From Tritrichomonas musculus (taxonomy: Eukaryota > Parabasalia > Tritrichomonadida > Tritrichomonadidae), in NCBI GenBank assembly GCA_039105265.1, contig JAPFFF010000041.1, forward strand, positions 558,001 through 622,000: DNA of 64,000 nucleotides, written 5' to 3'. The notes beneath the pieces were generated by a model, which was not told where the DNA came from, searched no databases, and saw only the letters and a list, made by a program, of their open reading frames with translations. Shown piece after piece: positions 10,086 to 19,648 of the stretch. The position numbers were made by a program, and so were the translations under genes. Position 1 is the first letter of the stretch. The number at the start of each line of letters is the position of its first letter.

Positions 10086-11384
10086 ATGAATAACTCAATT
10101 ACACTTCAAACAAATTCAATTTTGCAAGTTCCATTTAGTAATTATCCAAAAGATTTCACATTTATTGTTAACGGTAGAGAGTTCAAGACAACAAAGTTTT
10201 GTGCTGATTTGTTATCCACAAAAATCTCAAAATTGCACCAAATTGAGCCAACAAATAGCGAATTTTCAATCAAAACGAAATCAAAAGGTGATTTTCAGCG
10301 ATTTCTCGATCTTTTGACTTTTCGACAGCAAAATATTTCAGATCAAGACATTTCATTCCTGACAGAAATCATCAGCATTCTCAACACAGACAACCTCGAC
10401 ATCAATTTTGCAACAGTTGAAATCAGCCTAGAAAATGTCATTGATCTAATCAAAGCGCATGAGCAAGCGCCCTTTTTGTATTCCGCAAACTTGCAGCAAG
10501 AAATTGAATTTTTATCGTCGCACTTGTATGAAATGAAAGAGGAGCAAATCGCCAGAATTCCGGAATTAAGCACCGATACTATTGAAGAAATAATTAGCAG
10601 TGATCGACTGGTTCTTGAGACAGAAGACCAGCTTCTATCGTTAATCAACCATCTGTTATCAAAAAGTTCATCTTACTCGACATTGTATGAGCACGTTCAC
10701 TTCACCAACGTCAGTGATGAAGCGATGAAAGAATTCCTTTCTAGCTTTTCCATTGACCTCATGACGCAGGGCACCTGGATATCAATTTCAAAGCGACTAA
10801 TAAAAGAAGAGTCATTTCAGTTCAGTGAGAGCGAGAAGGAGAGTCGTTACCAGCATCCTGCCGTGAAGGAGGAGATTCAATTCAAGGGATCGGATGACCT
10901 GAGGGGCGTTTTCAGCTACATCAGGGATCATTCGAATATCAGCGAGGATGTTGCAGTCACGCAGTCATCATTTGGAGATGGAGATGTCAATTGTTTGCTC
11001 AACATTGAAAGCAAAAGTGGCTCATATTCTACACCAAATTCGCAGAATTCGTGGATTTGCTTCGAATTCAAGAAGCACAGAATAATTCCAAAGAATTACA
11101 CAATACAGAATTATAGTGGTCTGTATAATCCAAGAAGCTGGGTCATTGAAGCCTCTGACGATGGAAGCGAGTGGACAAAGATTGACGAGCAAAACGACTG
11201 CGAGAATTTGAAAGGAAGGGAGAAAATACACACGTTCACCATTCCAAAAATGAATGTAAAAAATAAATTGTATGGATTTAAATTCATTAGAATTCGTCAA
11301 ACCAATCAAAATTGGAACAACGATTATAGGTTAAAACTTCGTTCTATTGAGTTTTATGGAAGTTTAATTATTGATAAATATTAA
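10086..11384 (+). CDS. BTB/BACK-like protein with C-terminal F5/8-type C (discoidin-like) domain
   Basis: The protein has 432 residues. Residues 18-100 look like a divergent BTB fold (DFTFIVNGREFKTTKF), and 125-245 like a BACK-type helical region ending SISKRLI. About 265-425 is an F5/8-type C or discoidin-like beta-sandwich, shown by NSWICFEFKKHRIIPKNYTI, SWVIEASDDGSEWTKID and IRIRQTNQNWNNDYRLKLRSIEFYG. The same order occurs in eukaryotic BTBD9-like proteins and in a trichomonad family. In those families BTB/BACK proteins often act as Cullin-3 adaptors. That role here is inference. Codon use is more GC-rich than the flanks, which suggests a maintained gene. No signal peptide is seen, so the sandwich is probably intracellular. 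Confidence 0.85.
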   Translation: MNNSITLQTNSILQVPFSNYPKDFTFIVNGREFKTTKFCADLLSTKISKLHQIEPTNSEFSIKTKSKGDFQRFLDLLTFRQQNISDQDISFLTEIISILNTDNLDINFATVEISLENVIDLIKAHEQAPFLYSANLQQEIEFLSSHLYEMKEEQIARIPELSTDTIEEIISSDRLVLETEDQLLSLINHLLSKSSSYSTLYEHVHFTNVSDEAMKEFLSSFSIDLMTQGTWISISKRLIKEESFQFSESEKESRYQHPAVKEEIQFKGSDDLRGVFSYIRDHSNISEDVAVTQSSFGDGDVNCLLNIESKSGSYSTPNSQNSWICFEFKKHRIIPKNYTIQNYSGLYNPRSWVIEASDDGSEWTKIDEQNDCENLKGREKIHTFTIPKMNVKNKLYGFKFIRIRQTNQNWNNDYRLKLRSIEFYGSLIIDKY

Positions 11385-11427
11385 TTGATAAAAAAAGTAA
11401 AATTAGAACTTTTTTTTTATTTATTCA

Positions 11428-11705
11428 TAGAGCATAGTAAGGTATGAAAAATGCAGGATGACTTGAAATATTATTATATAATATAAAATATAAGGAAATA
11501 AATATATTCCCTAAATATAAAGATTAAATTGATGTTCAATATAAAAAATATATATATTAATTTTTTTATTTCAAATAAAATTATCTATCCATGATATAAA
11601 ATTGAATTAATATCATGATATTAGTTATAAAACACACATTCTTTCAATCACTTTCTGAATGATTTAAAATTGAATACTTTACCTTAATAAGCTCTTTATT
11701 CATTT
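11428..11705. repeat. Possible small MITE-like repeat
   Basis: The left end (ATAGAGCATAGTAAGGTATG) and right end (reverse complement AAGAGCTTATTAAGGTAAAG) are imperfect inverted repeats about 280 bp apart. Related ends occur near 60745 and 61930. No clean target duplication was identified. Confidence 0.35.
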
Positions 11706-11877
11706 ATAAAATGAACCACAATGAAAACAGCAGTGTTCTTTCCTACTTGAAAACTGATTAATTAATAAAATATTATTCTAATATCAACTCAATTTTTTCA
11801 ATTGAGAATTGAAAATTTCAGATTACAATGAAAGAGGCTATTTGGAAATTTTTTTTTAAATAGTGGTTTTCTTATAA

Positions 11878-12573
11878 ATGTATCAGAAAAAAAATTTTTT
11901 ATCAGAAAAAATTGAATTGCCATTTATCCATTCTTCAAAAACGAAAATTTATAAAATGCAAAATAAAAACAAAGAATATTCATTATTATATATCAAAGAT
12001 AGACAAATTAGCCAATTTCCAATTGCAGAGCAAACAAAAAGATTGAGAAAAAGGAATAAAATGAAGATCCTCCAATTAGGAGATAAATATCTATTAATCA
12101 AAGATTTATTTGAACAATTAAATATAAAGAAAGATGAACTATATTTATTTGGAAAACAGCTCGAAGAAGAATATAAAGCAATTAAGATTGGAATTCATTT
12201 GCAACAACAGACTAAAAGAATGAAGGAATCTTTATACTGCTGGTATGCAGAGTTTTTTTTCTTTGAAATATGCCAGCTCAACTCAACTTTGTTACAAAGA
12301 TTAGTATTATATACAAATGATCCAAAAGTATTATCTTCATATTCAAAATATCAATCAAATATGATTTCAAAAATACAAAAAGATGCTCATAGCAAGAAGC
12401 CAAAAAAAAGAAGTTTTTCTCAAAACCCAAACATTTTTACAGAAATTAAAGCAAATCAAGAAATTGATAATTTCGAATATTCAAATATTAATACAGATAA
12501 TTCGAATAAACAAAATAGCAATTTATCACCAGATAGCAATATATTTGATTTCAATAAATTTTTAAATTTTTAA
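11878..12573 (+). CDS. Unknown basic protein
   Basis: The ORF has 231 residues from ATG at 11878. A second in-frame ATG at 11956 (MQNKNKEYSLLYIKD) may be the real start because the first 26 residues are compositionally weak. Residues 50-125 form a helical, strongly charged region (QTKRLRKRNKMKILQLGDKY, then a leucine-rich amphipathic helix). The C-terminal 80 residues are Asn/Ser/Ile-rich low complexity with a basic patch KKPKKRSF that could be a nuclear localisation signal. No family is recognised and no membrane span is seen. A DNA- or RNA-binding nuclear protein is a guess from charge alone. Confidence 0.55.
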   Translation: MYQKKNFLSEKIELPFIHSSKTKIYKMQNKNKEYSLLYIKDRQISQFPIAEQTKRLRKRNKMKILQLGDKYLLIKDLFEQLNIKKDELYLFGKQLEEEYKAIKIGIHLQQQTKRMKESLYCWYAEFFFFEICQLNSTLLQRLVLYTNDPKVLSSYSKYQSNMISKIQKDAHSKKPKKRSFSQNPNIFTEIKANQEIDNFEYSNINTDNSNKQNSNLSPDSNIFDFNKFLNF

Positions 12574-14476
12574 TATCAATAATATTTAAATTTTGGTAAC
12601 ATTTATTCAAGTTGTTGCATTAATAAAACATATTTCAAAATACTGCTTTTTTTATTTAAAGAATGTTCTTTAATGTTAATAAGAGGAAATATGTATTATA
12701 AAAAAAATTATAATAATGACAGAAGAAGGAAACTTTTTCTTGTTTTTGACTTATAAAATGGGAAAAATAGGCATGAATGACCATTGATTAATTGATCATT
12801 TTCAAAGTATAGAGATTTGAAGAGTTTTCTAGTAGAGAAAAACAGAATTATGTTAAACTTTTAAAGAAAAAAAAATATTGGTGGAAAAATATATATAAAT
12901 TTTTTATTCACTTGAAAATTCACAAAAGTGTCGATTTTCCAGTTTACCAAAATATCAATTCACGTTTTTCACAATCACTAATAAAAACAAGCATAAAAAA
13001 TGAGTTTTAACAGAATACTATAGGGTTGGCCAATAAGTTCGTGTATTTTTTAAAACTAAATGAATATCAAAGATTACAAAATAATATTGATGCTATAAAA
13101 ACTACATAATTTATATCAATGTATAAATAAAATAAAATAAATTATAAATGACTATATCACAAATAATGTTAATTCAAAAAAATTAAGTCTTAATTTTTTT
13201 AAAATCAAAAGATTAAATTTGGATATCTTATATAACAATTTTCACAGAAAAATATCCAATGAATTGGATTAAGTAAAGCATACATATCATTAATAGCAAT
13301 TTTAAAATTTTTTAAATAGTTTTATCATATAAGAAATTTTGATTAGGCTTGTTATTCTGATATCAATTATCAGGTTTGGCACTTTTTTTAACTCAGATAA
13401 TCGATAATAAAATGCTATCGATTGGAACTTTTAATTGATGAAATCGATTATCAAGTATGAAATGTGATACAAAAAAAATATGCTTTTGATATCGAATCTT
13501 GATTAATCGAAATTAATACCTGAAAAAACCATTAAAAATAGTATTTTAATGGCATAAAATAAATATATTCTAACTTATTATGTAAAAGAATCAGATTTTA
13601 TTAAATTTTATAACGGATATGTGAAGTAATCAGTTAAAAAAGTTTACAAAATTTTAATATGTTAAAAAATTTTCAATATTGATAATCGATCTTTTATTTT
13701 TATTCATTATTGATATCAGAGATAAAATTTTTGATTTGATATTGATATCAGAAAAATGGATCAATTATCGATATCGAAAATCGAGACTTAACAAGCCTAA
13801 TTTTGATTCATTTAATTTGAGAAAAAAGTGATGTGAAATAAAATGTTAAGAGAAATGGATTAAAAATGAAATCAAGAATTTATTTTCATTTATATGATTT
13901 ACGAATAACTTTAATATATTATCGTAAAAGAATTTTATAAATGTATTCAATGTATTAAATTAAAAAACACAAAATTTCAATTTTCTGACATTGTTTTTAT
14001 TGTTTCTGGCGTTTATAAACACAAAATACATTATCAATTTATTTAAGTATAATTTATAACATTATCAATTTATATAATAACATATATTTTTAAAGCAATT
14101 TGTTTCAATCTTGGTTATTGGCTTGATAACCTTCATCTAAAAGTTGAATAAAAAAATGCATTTTGCAATTTTTGAACTTGTCATAATAATTCACTTTTTC
14201 ATAGACGTAATTACATTAAAGATCAAAATTCTTTTATAAATACTATTATTCAAATTTTAATAAATACAAATAATCTAAAAAATGTTGATAATAATAGTTT
14301 AAGATTGTCGAAATAAAAAAAATTAATATATTTTTTTTACTATTTTTTGAAATCAAAGGAAAAGGACGTTTTTGCATATTATGAACAGAAATTTTGATTT
14401 TTGTTTTTTTATTAATATAAAATTATATTTAATAATAAACGTTTTAATTTTTATTTATAATCCAATGTTAATGGTT
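12574..14476. other. Gene-free region with transposon remains
   Basis: No gene was found in these 1.9 kb. A mariner-like end (AGGGTTGGCCAATAAGTTCG) starts at 13022 without a visible partner. A 456-bp hAT-type MITE occupies 13344-13799. The remainder is AT-rich. Confidence 0.5.
13344..13799. mobile_element. hAT-type MITE (456 bp) with 8-bp TSD
   Basis: The ends TAGGCTTGTTA and TAACAAGCCTA are perfect inverted repeats of 11 bp. They are flanked by an exact 8-bp duplication ATTTTGAT (13336-13343 and 13800-13807). An 8-bp duplication and T-A-G ends are typical of the hAT superfamily. The interior has no ORF but repeats ATCGATAAT and GATATC motifs near both ends, like transposase-binding subterminal repeats. 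It is non-autonomous. Confidence 0.85.
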
Positions 14477-17400
14477 TTAAGTTGAGTCATGCGAAGGCCA
14501 GCCATTGTTTGATCCGAAAGAAAACTTCTTTTTCTCAAACTTTAATTCATTATTAGACTTACCATTGATATTAAAAGCATATGTCATGTTTGGAAAACAA
14601 GAAGAAGAAGACAGCAGCATCTTCAGATATTCATTTTTGTCTTCTACATTTTCTGGTGCATTTTGGCCTTTCATGACTGCCAGCGCATCCTTTCCTTCTT
14701 TGTTCCGATGAAGGAAGTCCAAATTGTCAAATTCAAACAATTTTTCAATGTTCTGAATTTGATAGTTGCGGCAAGCTTCAATCAAAGGAGAGTTGCCGAT
14801 ATCGTCTGTCACGTTGATGTCAATAACTTTTTGTTTTAGCAACTCATTAAGGATGCGAGTATTGATTGATTCTGCTGCCAAATGAAGATATGTTTTATAC
14901 TTGGCGTCAGTGTAATCATAATGTTTTTTTGATGGAACTTTTTGAGAGAAATCAATTTTGTTTGAATCAATCAAAGCAGAAACAAATTCTAATGAATTGA
15001 CTCTGATCGCATACTCAAGAGGATAGACTTGTTCTACATCAGGAAGATTCGGATCAGCTCCATAATTCAATAGAAAATTAACGGTCTCCTTAAAATTATT
15101 TAAATCAGAGAAAAGTGATGTGAAAAATGATTTTCCGGTTGGCAACAATTTCTTAAGGTCAATTAAATTGTCATGCTCTCTATCGTAATTGATTAGAAAA
15201 GTTAACAGGTCAATTGGAATTTCTGGAGTCAATTTATCGAAATATTGTGTGAATAATTGAACGATGTCGATATTTTTCCATTCAAAAAGTGGATGATTTG
15301 ATATTTCTGACAAAATTTTAGATGTGCATTTAATCTTCAACACATAATCAAAGAGACTCTCACCATCTTCATTTTTATACGTGTTGATTTCAGTGCTTAT
15401 TAAATTCAATAATTTTTTGAAAATTTCAACTTCGCCTCTCAAAATTGAGACGAACAAAGCTTGCTTCACATCTGACTTTTCTTTGTCAAATGAAGGATGA
15501 TTGATTATCATATCAACGAATTCAAAATCACTAATACTAGCAGCATTAACAAGTTTTGTTTGTGATTTTGTAATAAAACCGTTTTCACCTTTCAATTTTT
15601 CTTGACTTTCATCGGTTTTATTTGTGAACACCTGATTTACGTCAATGAAATCATATTTAAGAAATATCTTTGATATTTTATTTGATGAAAAGTAAAAGAG
15701 ACGACAGACATCATTCTCTTCAGGCGCAAAATCTGGATTTTTTAAAAGAAGGTCAATTAAATTGACCATATTTTTTGTAACTGCAAAATAAAGAGCCGTT
15801 TGATTTTTACTGTTTTTAGCATTGACTTTTAAATGAGGATGTTTTGCAATTAACTCCGCAATTTTTGTATTTCCTTTATCAATTGCAATCATCAAAGGTG
15901 AATTGCCACTTTTTTCCTCACACAAATTTGGGTCAATTTTTTCATTTTCGAGAAGTTTTTTGGCCGCTTCTAGGTTATCATATTTCGACGCATTAATGAG
16001 CAATGATGTATTATTCCAAACAAAGTTAGGATCGATGTATTTAACGTCAGTGACTCTATTATAAATTTTATTGATGTTTCGAACTTGACTGGAAAAACTT
16101 AAATATGCTAATGTAAAAGATGAGAGTGCAATAACGGTTTCTCTGGAAATTATATTCAATTCACTTGTGTGATGCTGAATGTCATCACCGAAAAAGTCAA
16201 GAATTGCTTCAATAATCTCAAAATTCACTTTGTGAAAGGCAATTCTCAAAGGATTTTGTTCATCGCTAACTGAGATGCTTGGATCGATTCCTTCAACTGA
16301 AAGAAGATGCTTAGCGATGGGAGCACTGTTAAGCTTAACAGAATAATAAAAAGCAGTCCCTTCTTGCGATATTTTATTAATAAAAGATGCATCACTCTTG
16401 TATTCAAGTACTAATTTAACCATTTCTAAATCATTCGTGTTAACTGCAGTGATCAAAGCATCCGACATTGGCGCGTTTAATTTCATTAAAAAAGCAAAAA
16501 GTTCTTTGTTTTTACGTTGAATTGACGAACAAACAAAATTCGAAATGAAATCGTTCTTCAGTTTAGGATCACAATTATCAATTAATAAAGAAAAGATGTC
16601 AACTGTTGCATACGAAAGGTTTTTGCGATCAACTGAAAGTGTCTCAAAATTAATTGGAAGTTTTCGATCAATAAAAAACTGGCAAATTTCAAATGATTTC
16701 TTTAATATAGCAACCAATAACAGAGAAGTAAAATCATCCGAATCCGATTTAATAAATTCTTCTTTTTGATAAAAATCAACAATGACTTTTATTACTTCAA
16801 AATTGCCATAAAAACAAGCATTTGGTAAGACTTTCTCAAGGAAATTAAGACTATTAATTATATCAGGACATACCGATTTATAAGTATCCATCAAACGATA
16901 AAACAAATCGGTCTTATTAGCTGCATTGCACAAAGTCGATGAAACCAATTTTTGTGTAATTTTGAATTTTTCAATGTTATCGACGAAGTAATTAACGATT
17001 CTCATAAATTCAGATTTAACAGCATCAGCCAAAGCTAACTCAATTTGTTCTTGAGTTGCCATTTGAGTAAACAAAATGAAAATAGAAATCATGTCATATC
17101 GAATGAATCCAAAATGATTTGTGTCAAATTCACAAATTTTTTCTTTGCCAGCTTTTTGGATAATTATGTTATAAAGAATTTGAGAAGAACGATAGAAACC
17201 GTTAATGGCAGCATATTCAATGACTTTCTTATTCAACAATATATCGTACCCTTTGTCTATCATTTCAGTGATTGCGTAGATGTTCCCGCTGGCAGCAGAA
17301 ATAGGAACCAGTTCATTGAATAACTTTTCCTTGAAAAGGAATTTTTGGTTAAGAATCCATTCGAAGAGATCGTTTTTATGGCACGACATTACATAAAAGA

Positions 17401-19147
17401 TATAGTTGTTGACTTGAGGATTATTAGGTAAAGATTTGGCTTCTTTATTTTCAATTTCAGACAATTTTTGATCTACAATTTTAATGATTTCAATATTACC
17501 ACCAAAGATGGCATAATAGAACGAAGCTGAACTAACAGTTGCATGATTTAATAACAAGTACTTGAAGCACTTTATTGAGCCATGAGCAGCTGCGTAATTC
17601 AAAAAGCTCATTGCTACATTTTCATTATAATCTTCAAAAATAGAATAAGGAGCACAAATGCTCGTAATGTCTATATGCTTGTCTGCAGTGAGCAACTGAA
17701 AAGTATCGACATCATCATGCCGCACTGATAACAATAGCTCATTGTTGGGCTCGCCACGTTCCAGCATTTCAGAGTACTTGTCAATATTGTCGGGGTAAAA
17801 AGACATGAAGAATTTTTTTCTCTTTTCATTTCTTTGGTAAAAAAGAAATTCAATGCTATACTTATTAAAACTAATAATTTCAGGAAAGAACCAATCCACC
17901 AGATTATCAACCTCATTCTTTGTTGTAAGACGAGAATCAATCTTTGATTGGATTCTTTCAATGACATCTTCGGACTTAACAAGGCCTCTTTTGCAAAGGA
18001 GGTATATGAACGAACCTAAATGCTTATTTTTACTAATACAGCTCAATAATATTTTAGAAATAAAAGGTAACAAAATACATAAGTCATTGTTCTCATTCGA
18101 TTCGCTATTAAGCTCAACAATCAAATCACAGATGCTGTAATGCAATTTAAAACAGCATCTAATGACTTGAATGATATAACAGACCAGTTCTTTAACGTTG
18201 TCTTCGGTTTGACACCAGAAAGATTCTAGAATAAAAGTCTTAACCGAACTAACCGTTCTTTCATTAATATTGAATAAGTAGTCAAAAAGTTCATCAACTT
18301 TTTCAATAAGCGTTTGTTGCTCGTTTATGATCTCCGACGTTTTTTCATATTCTTCAACGTATTTATCTAGATCATTCCAAATGACATCAATTTGAAGATC
18401 TTCTGAAATCTTTCTCAATATTTCCACGCTCATCGTTGCGATTTGGACTTCTTTAAAATTGAATAGATCACAAATTGAATTGAATTCGTTAAAATTATCA
18501 TTGAAATCATAATCGTAGTGGTCAAGCCCTGGGTTTCTTAGTAATTCTTCACGCAAAACTTTCGAGGATAGTACCCCAAATATGTTGACTCTGTAATTTT
18601 TCTTGTGCGTCGAAATTGTAAAATAATATCGAGGAGTTGTTATTTGAAGAAATTGGTAAAAAGTCTTCTTGTTCATTATAAGACTAAGAGAAATCGGATG
18701 ATCATTCTGAAGAGTGGGATCTGTTGGTATTTCGAAATCTGGAATGTTTAGATTTAATGCACTTTTAATTTGATTATAAAAAGTTCGATCATTCTCATCA
18801 AAAATAACAAGCTTGCCTCGATAAAGCTGTTCAAATTTTTGCAGGACATTAAATTCGTCAATGATATTAAGATCATATTGTAATGGATTAGGATTATTTG
18901 AAATAAAATTTGAAATAACAGAGCTTGAATTTATTAGTAATTCAGTATTGAATTTGCATGATCCATTTTCTGTCGAAATTGTGAATAATTTTGGTACTGA
19001 ATCGAGGAAATCTAAATTATATCTGGGATTTAATAAATTAAGAAATCGATAGTTTGATTCAGAAAAGGTAGGTATTGCATTATCCTCTGCTTTTATGAAT
19101 TCTATAATTATATTTGTGTCAGTTAGAGCATTTTGGCGATTTTGCAT
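14477..19147 (-). CDS. Giant ankyrin-repeat protein (1556 aa)
   Basis: ATG at 19147 opens a 1556-residue frame. The N-terminus holds two BTB-like segments (about 50-140 and 165-250, each with a PRYxxxF/LFTIST-like core). A helical segment (260-430) ends in the trichomonad ankyrin lead-in LCKRGLVKSEDVIERI. Ankyrin-type repeats then run from about 480 to the C-terminus. Many are degenerate in the first half (FLNYAAAHGSIKCFKYLLLN). They are clearer later (SPLMIAIDKGNTKIAELIA, TALYFAVTKNMVNLIDLLL, SPLIEACRNYQIQNIEKLF). The protein ends NNGWPSHDST. It probably serves as a large scaffold, partner unknown. A 14-bp direct repeat (AATCGCCAAAATGC) spans the start codon and codons 3-7. Confidence 0.9.
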   Translation of the reverse strand: MQNRQNALTDTNIIIEFIKAEDNAIPTFSESNYRFLNLLNPRYNLDFLDSVPKLFTISTENGSCKFNTELLINSSSVISNFISNNPNPLQYDLNIIDEFNVLQKFEQLYRGKLVIFDENDRTFYNQIKSALNLNIPDFEIPTDPTLQNDHPISLSLIMNKKTFYQFLQITTPRYYFTISTHKKNYRVNIFGVLSSKVLREELLRNPGLDHYDYDFNDNFNEFNSICDLFNFKEVQIATMSVEILRKISEDLQIDVIWNDLDKYVEEYEKTSEIINEQQTLIEKVDELFDYLFNINERTVSSVKTFILESFWCQTEDNVKELVCYIIQVIRCCFKLHYSICDLIVELNSESNENNDLCILLPFISKILLSCISKNKHLGSFIYLLCKRGLVKSEDVIERIQSKIDSRLTTKNEVDNLVDWFFPEIISFNKYSIEFLFYQRNEKRKKFFMSFYPDNIDKYSEMLERGEPNNELLLSVRHDDVDTFQLLTADKHIDITSICAPYSIFEDYNENVAMSFLNYAAAHGSIKCFKYLLLNHATVSSASFYYAIFGGNIEIIKIVDQKLSEIENKEAKSLPNNPQVNNYIFYVMSCHKNDLFEWILNQKFLFKEKLFNELVPISAASGNIYAITEMIDKGYDILLNKKVIEYAAINGFYRSSQILYNIIIQKAGKEKICEFDTNHFGFIRYDMISIFILFTQMATQEQIELALADAVKSEFMRIVNYFVDNIEKFKITQKLVSSTLCNAANKTDLFYRLMDTYKSVCPDIINSLNFLEKVLPNACFYGNFEVIKVIVDFYQKEEFIKSDSDDFTSLLLVAILKKSFEICQFFIDRKLPINFETLSVDRKNLSYATVDIFSLLIDNCDPKLKNDFISNFVCSSIQRKNKELFAFLMKLNAPMSDALITAVNTNDLEMVKLVLEYKSDASFINKISQEGTAFYYSVKLNSAPIAKHLLSVEGIDPSISVSDEQNPLRIAFHKVNFEIIEAILDFFGDDIQHHTSELNIISRETVIALSSFTLAYLSFSSQVRNINKIYNRVTDVKYIDPNFVWNNTSLLINASKYDNLEAAKKLLENEKIDPNLCEEKSGNSPLMIAIDKGNTKIAELIAKHPHLKVNAKNSKNQTALYFAVTKNMVNLIDLLLKNPDFAPEENDVCRLFYFSSNKISKIFLKYDFIDVNQVFTNKTDESQEKLKGENGFITKSQTKLVNAASISDFEFVDMIINHPSFDKEKSDVKQALFVSILRGEVEIFKKLLNLISTEINTYKNEDGESLFDYVLKIKCTSKILSEISNHPLFEWKNIDIVQLFTQYFDKLTPEIPIDLLTFLINYDREHDNLIDLKKLLPTGKSFFTSLFSDLNNFKETVNFLLNYGADPNLPDVEQVYPLEYAIRVNSLEFVSALIDSNKIDFSQKVPSKKHYDYTDAKYKTYLHLAAESINTRILNELLKQKVIDINVTDDIGNSPLIEACRNYQIQNIEKLFEFDNLDFLHRNKEGKDALAVMKGQNAPENVEDKNEYLKMLLSSSSCFPNMTYAFNINGKSNNELKFEKKKFSFGSNNGWPSHDST

Positions 19148-19455
19148 TTTGGCGATTATTTAATAAGGAACCTCAAAAAGTTTAAAAATATTGAATTGAA
19201 ACTCTTAAAAAATTCAAAGAAATATTGATTGTCAAATTAATGATTAATTCCTACTCAATTTAAAGAATTTCTCTCTTTGATAGCTTGATCATTTTTTTTC
19301 TTTGAATTCAAAGAACAAGGGGGAAAATTTTCTAGAAATTATTTTTTGAGCAATAAATTTATTTATTTTTTTTTTAATTTTTGCATTTGGATCATCATAA
19401 ACATCAACAACATGTGCAACTCCTTTAATCCGAATATCTCTTGATGAATTTTCAA

Positions 19456-19489
<34 letters not shown>

Positions 19490-19648
19490 TTCAGTACTGA
19501 ATTTAAATACCAATATAAATAAATAAATAGGCATTCATAATAGAGAAATATGATAAGAAAAAACAAATTTGCAAAATGAAATTTATTGATTTTAAAATCT
19601 TAAATGCACGAATAAATAATTCGTTTTATAAAAATGATAATGCATTTT
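19148..19648. other. Intergenic spacer with long T tract
   Basis: No gene is supported. A T homopolymer of about 28 lies near 19459-19486 and creates false lysine-rich minus-strand frames. Both flanking genes are on the minus strand, so this region carries the promoter of the 1556-residue ankyrin gene's downstream neighbour's 3' side only. Confidence 0.4.

Noticed and set aside
19289-19566. Two minus-strand frames with poly-lysine
   Set aside because: Created by the T28 homopolymer; no protein-like features outside it.
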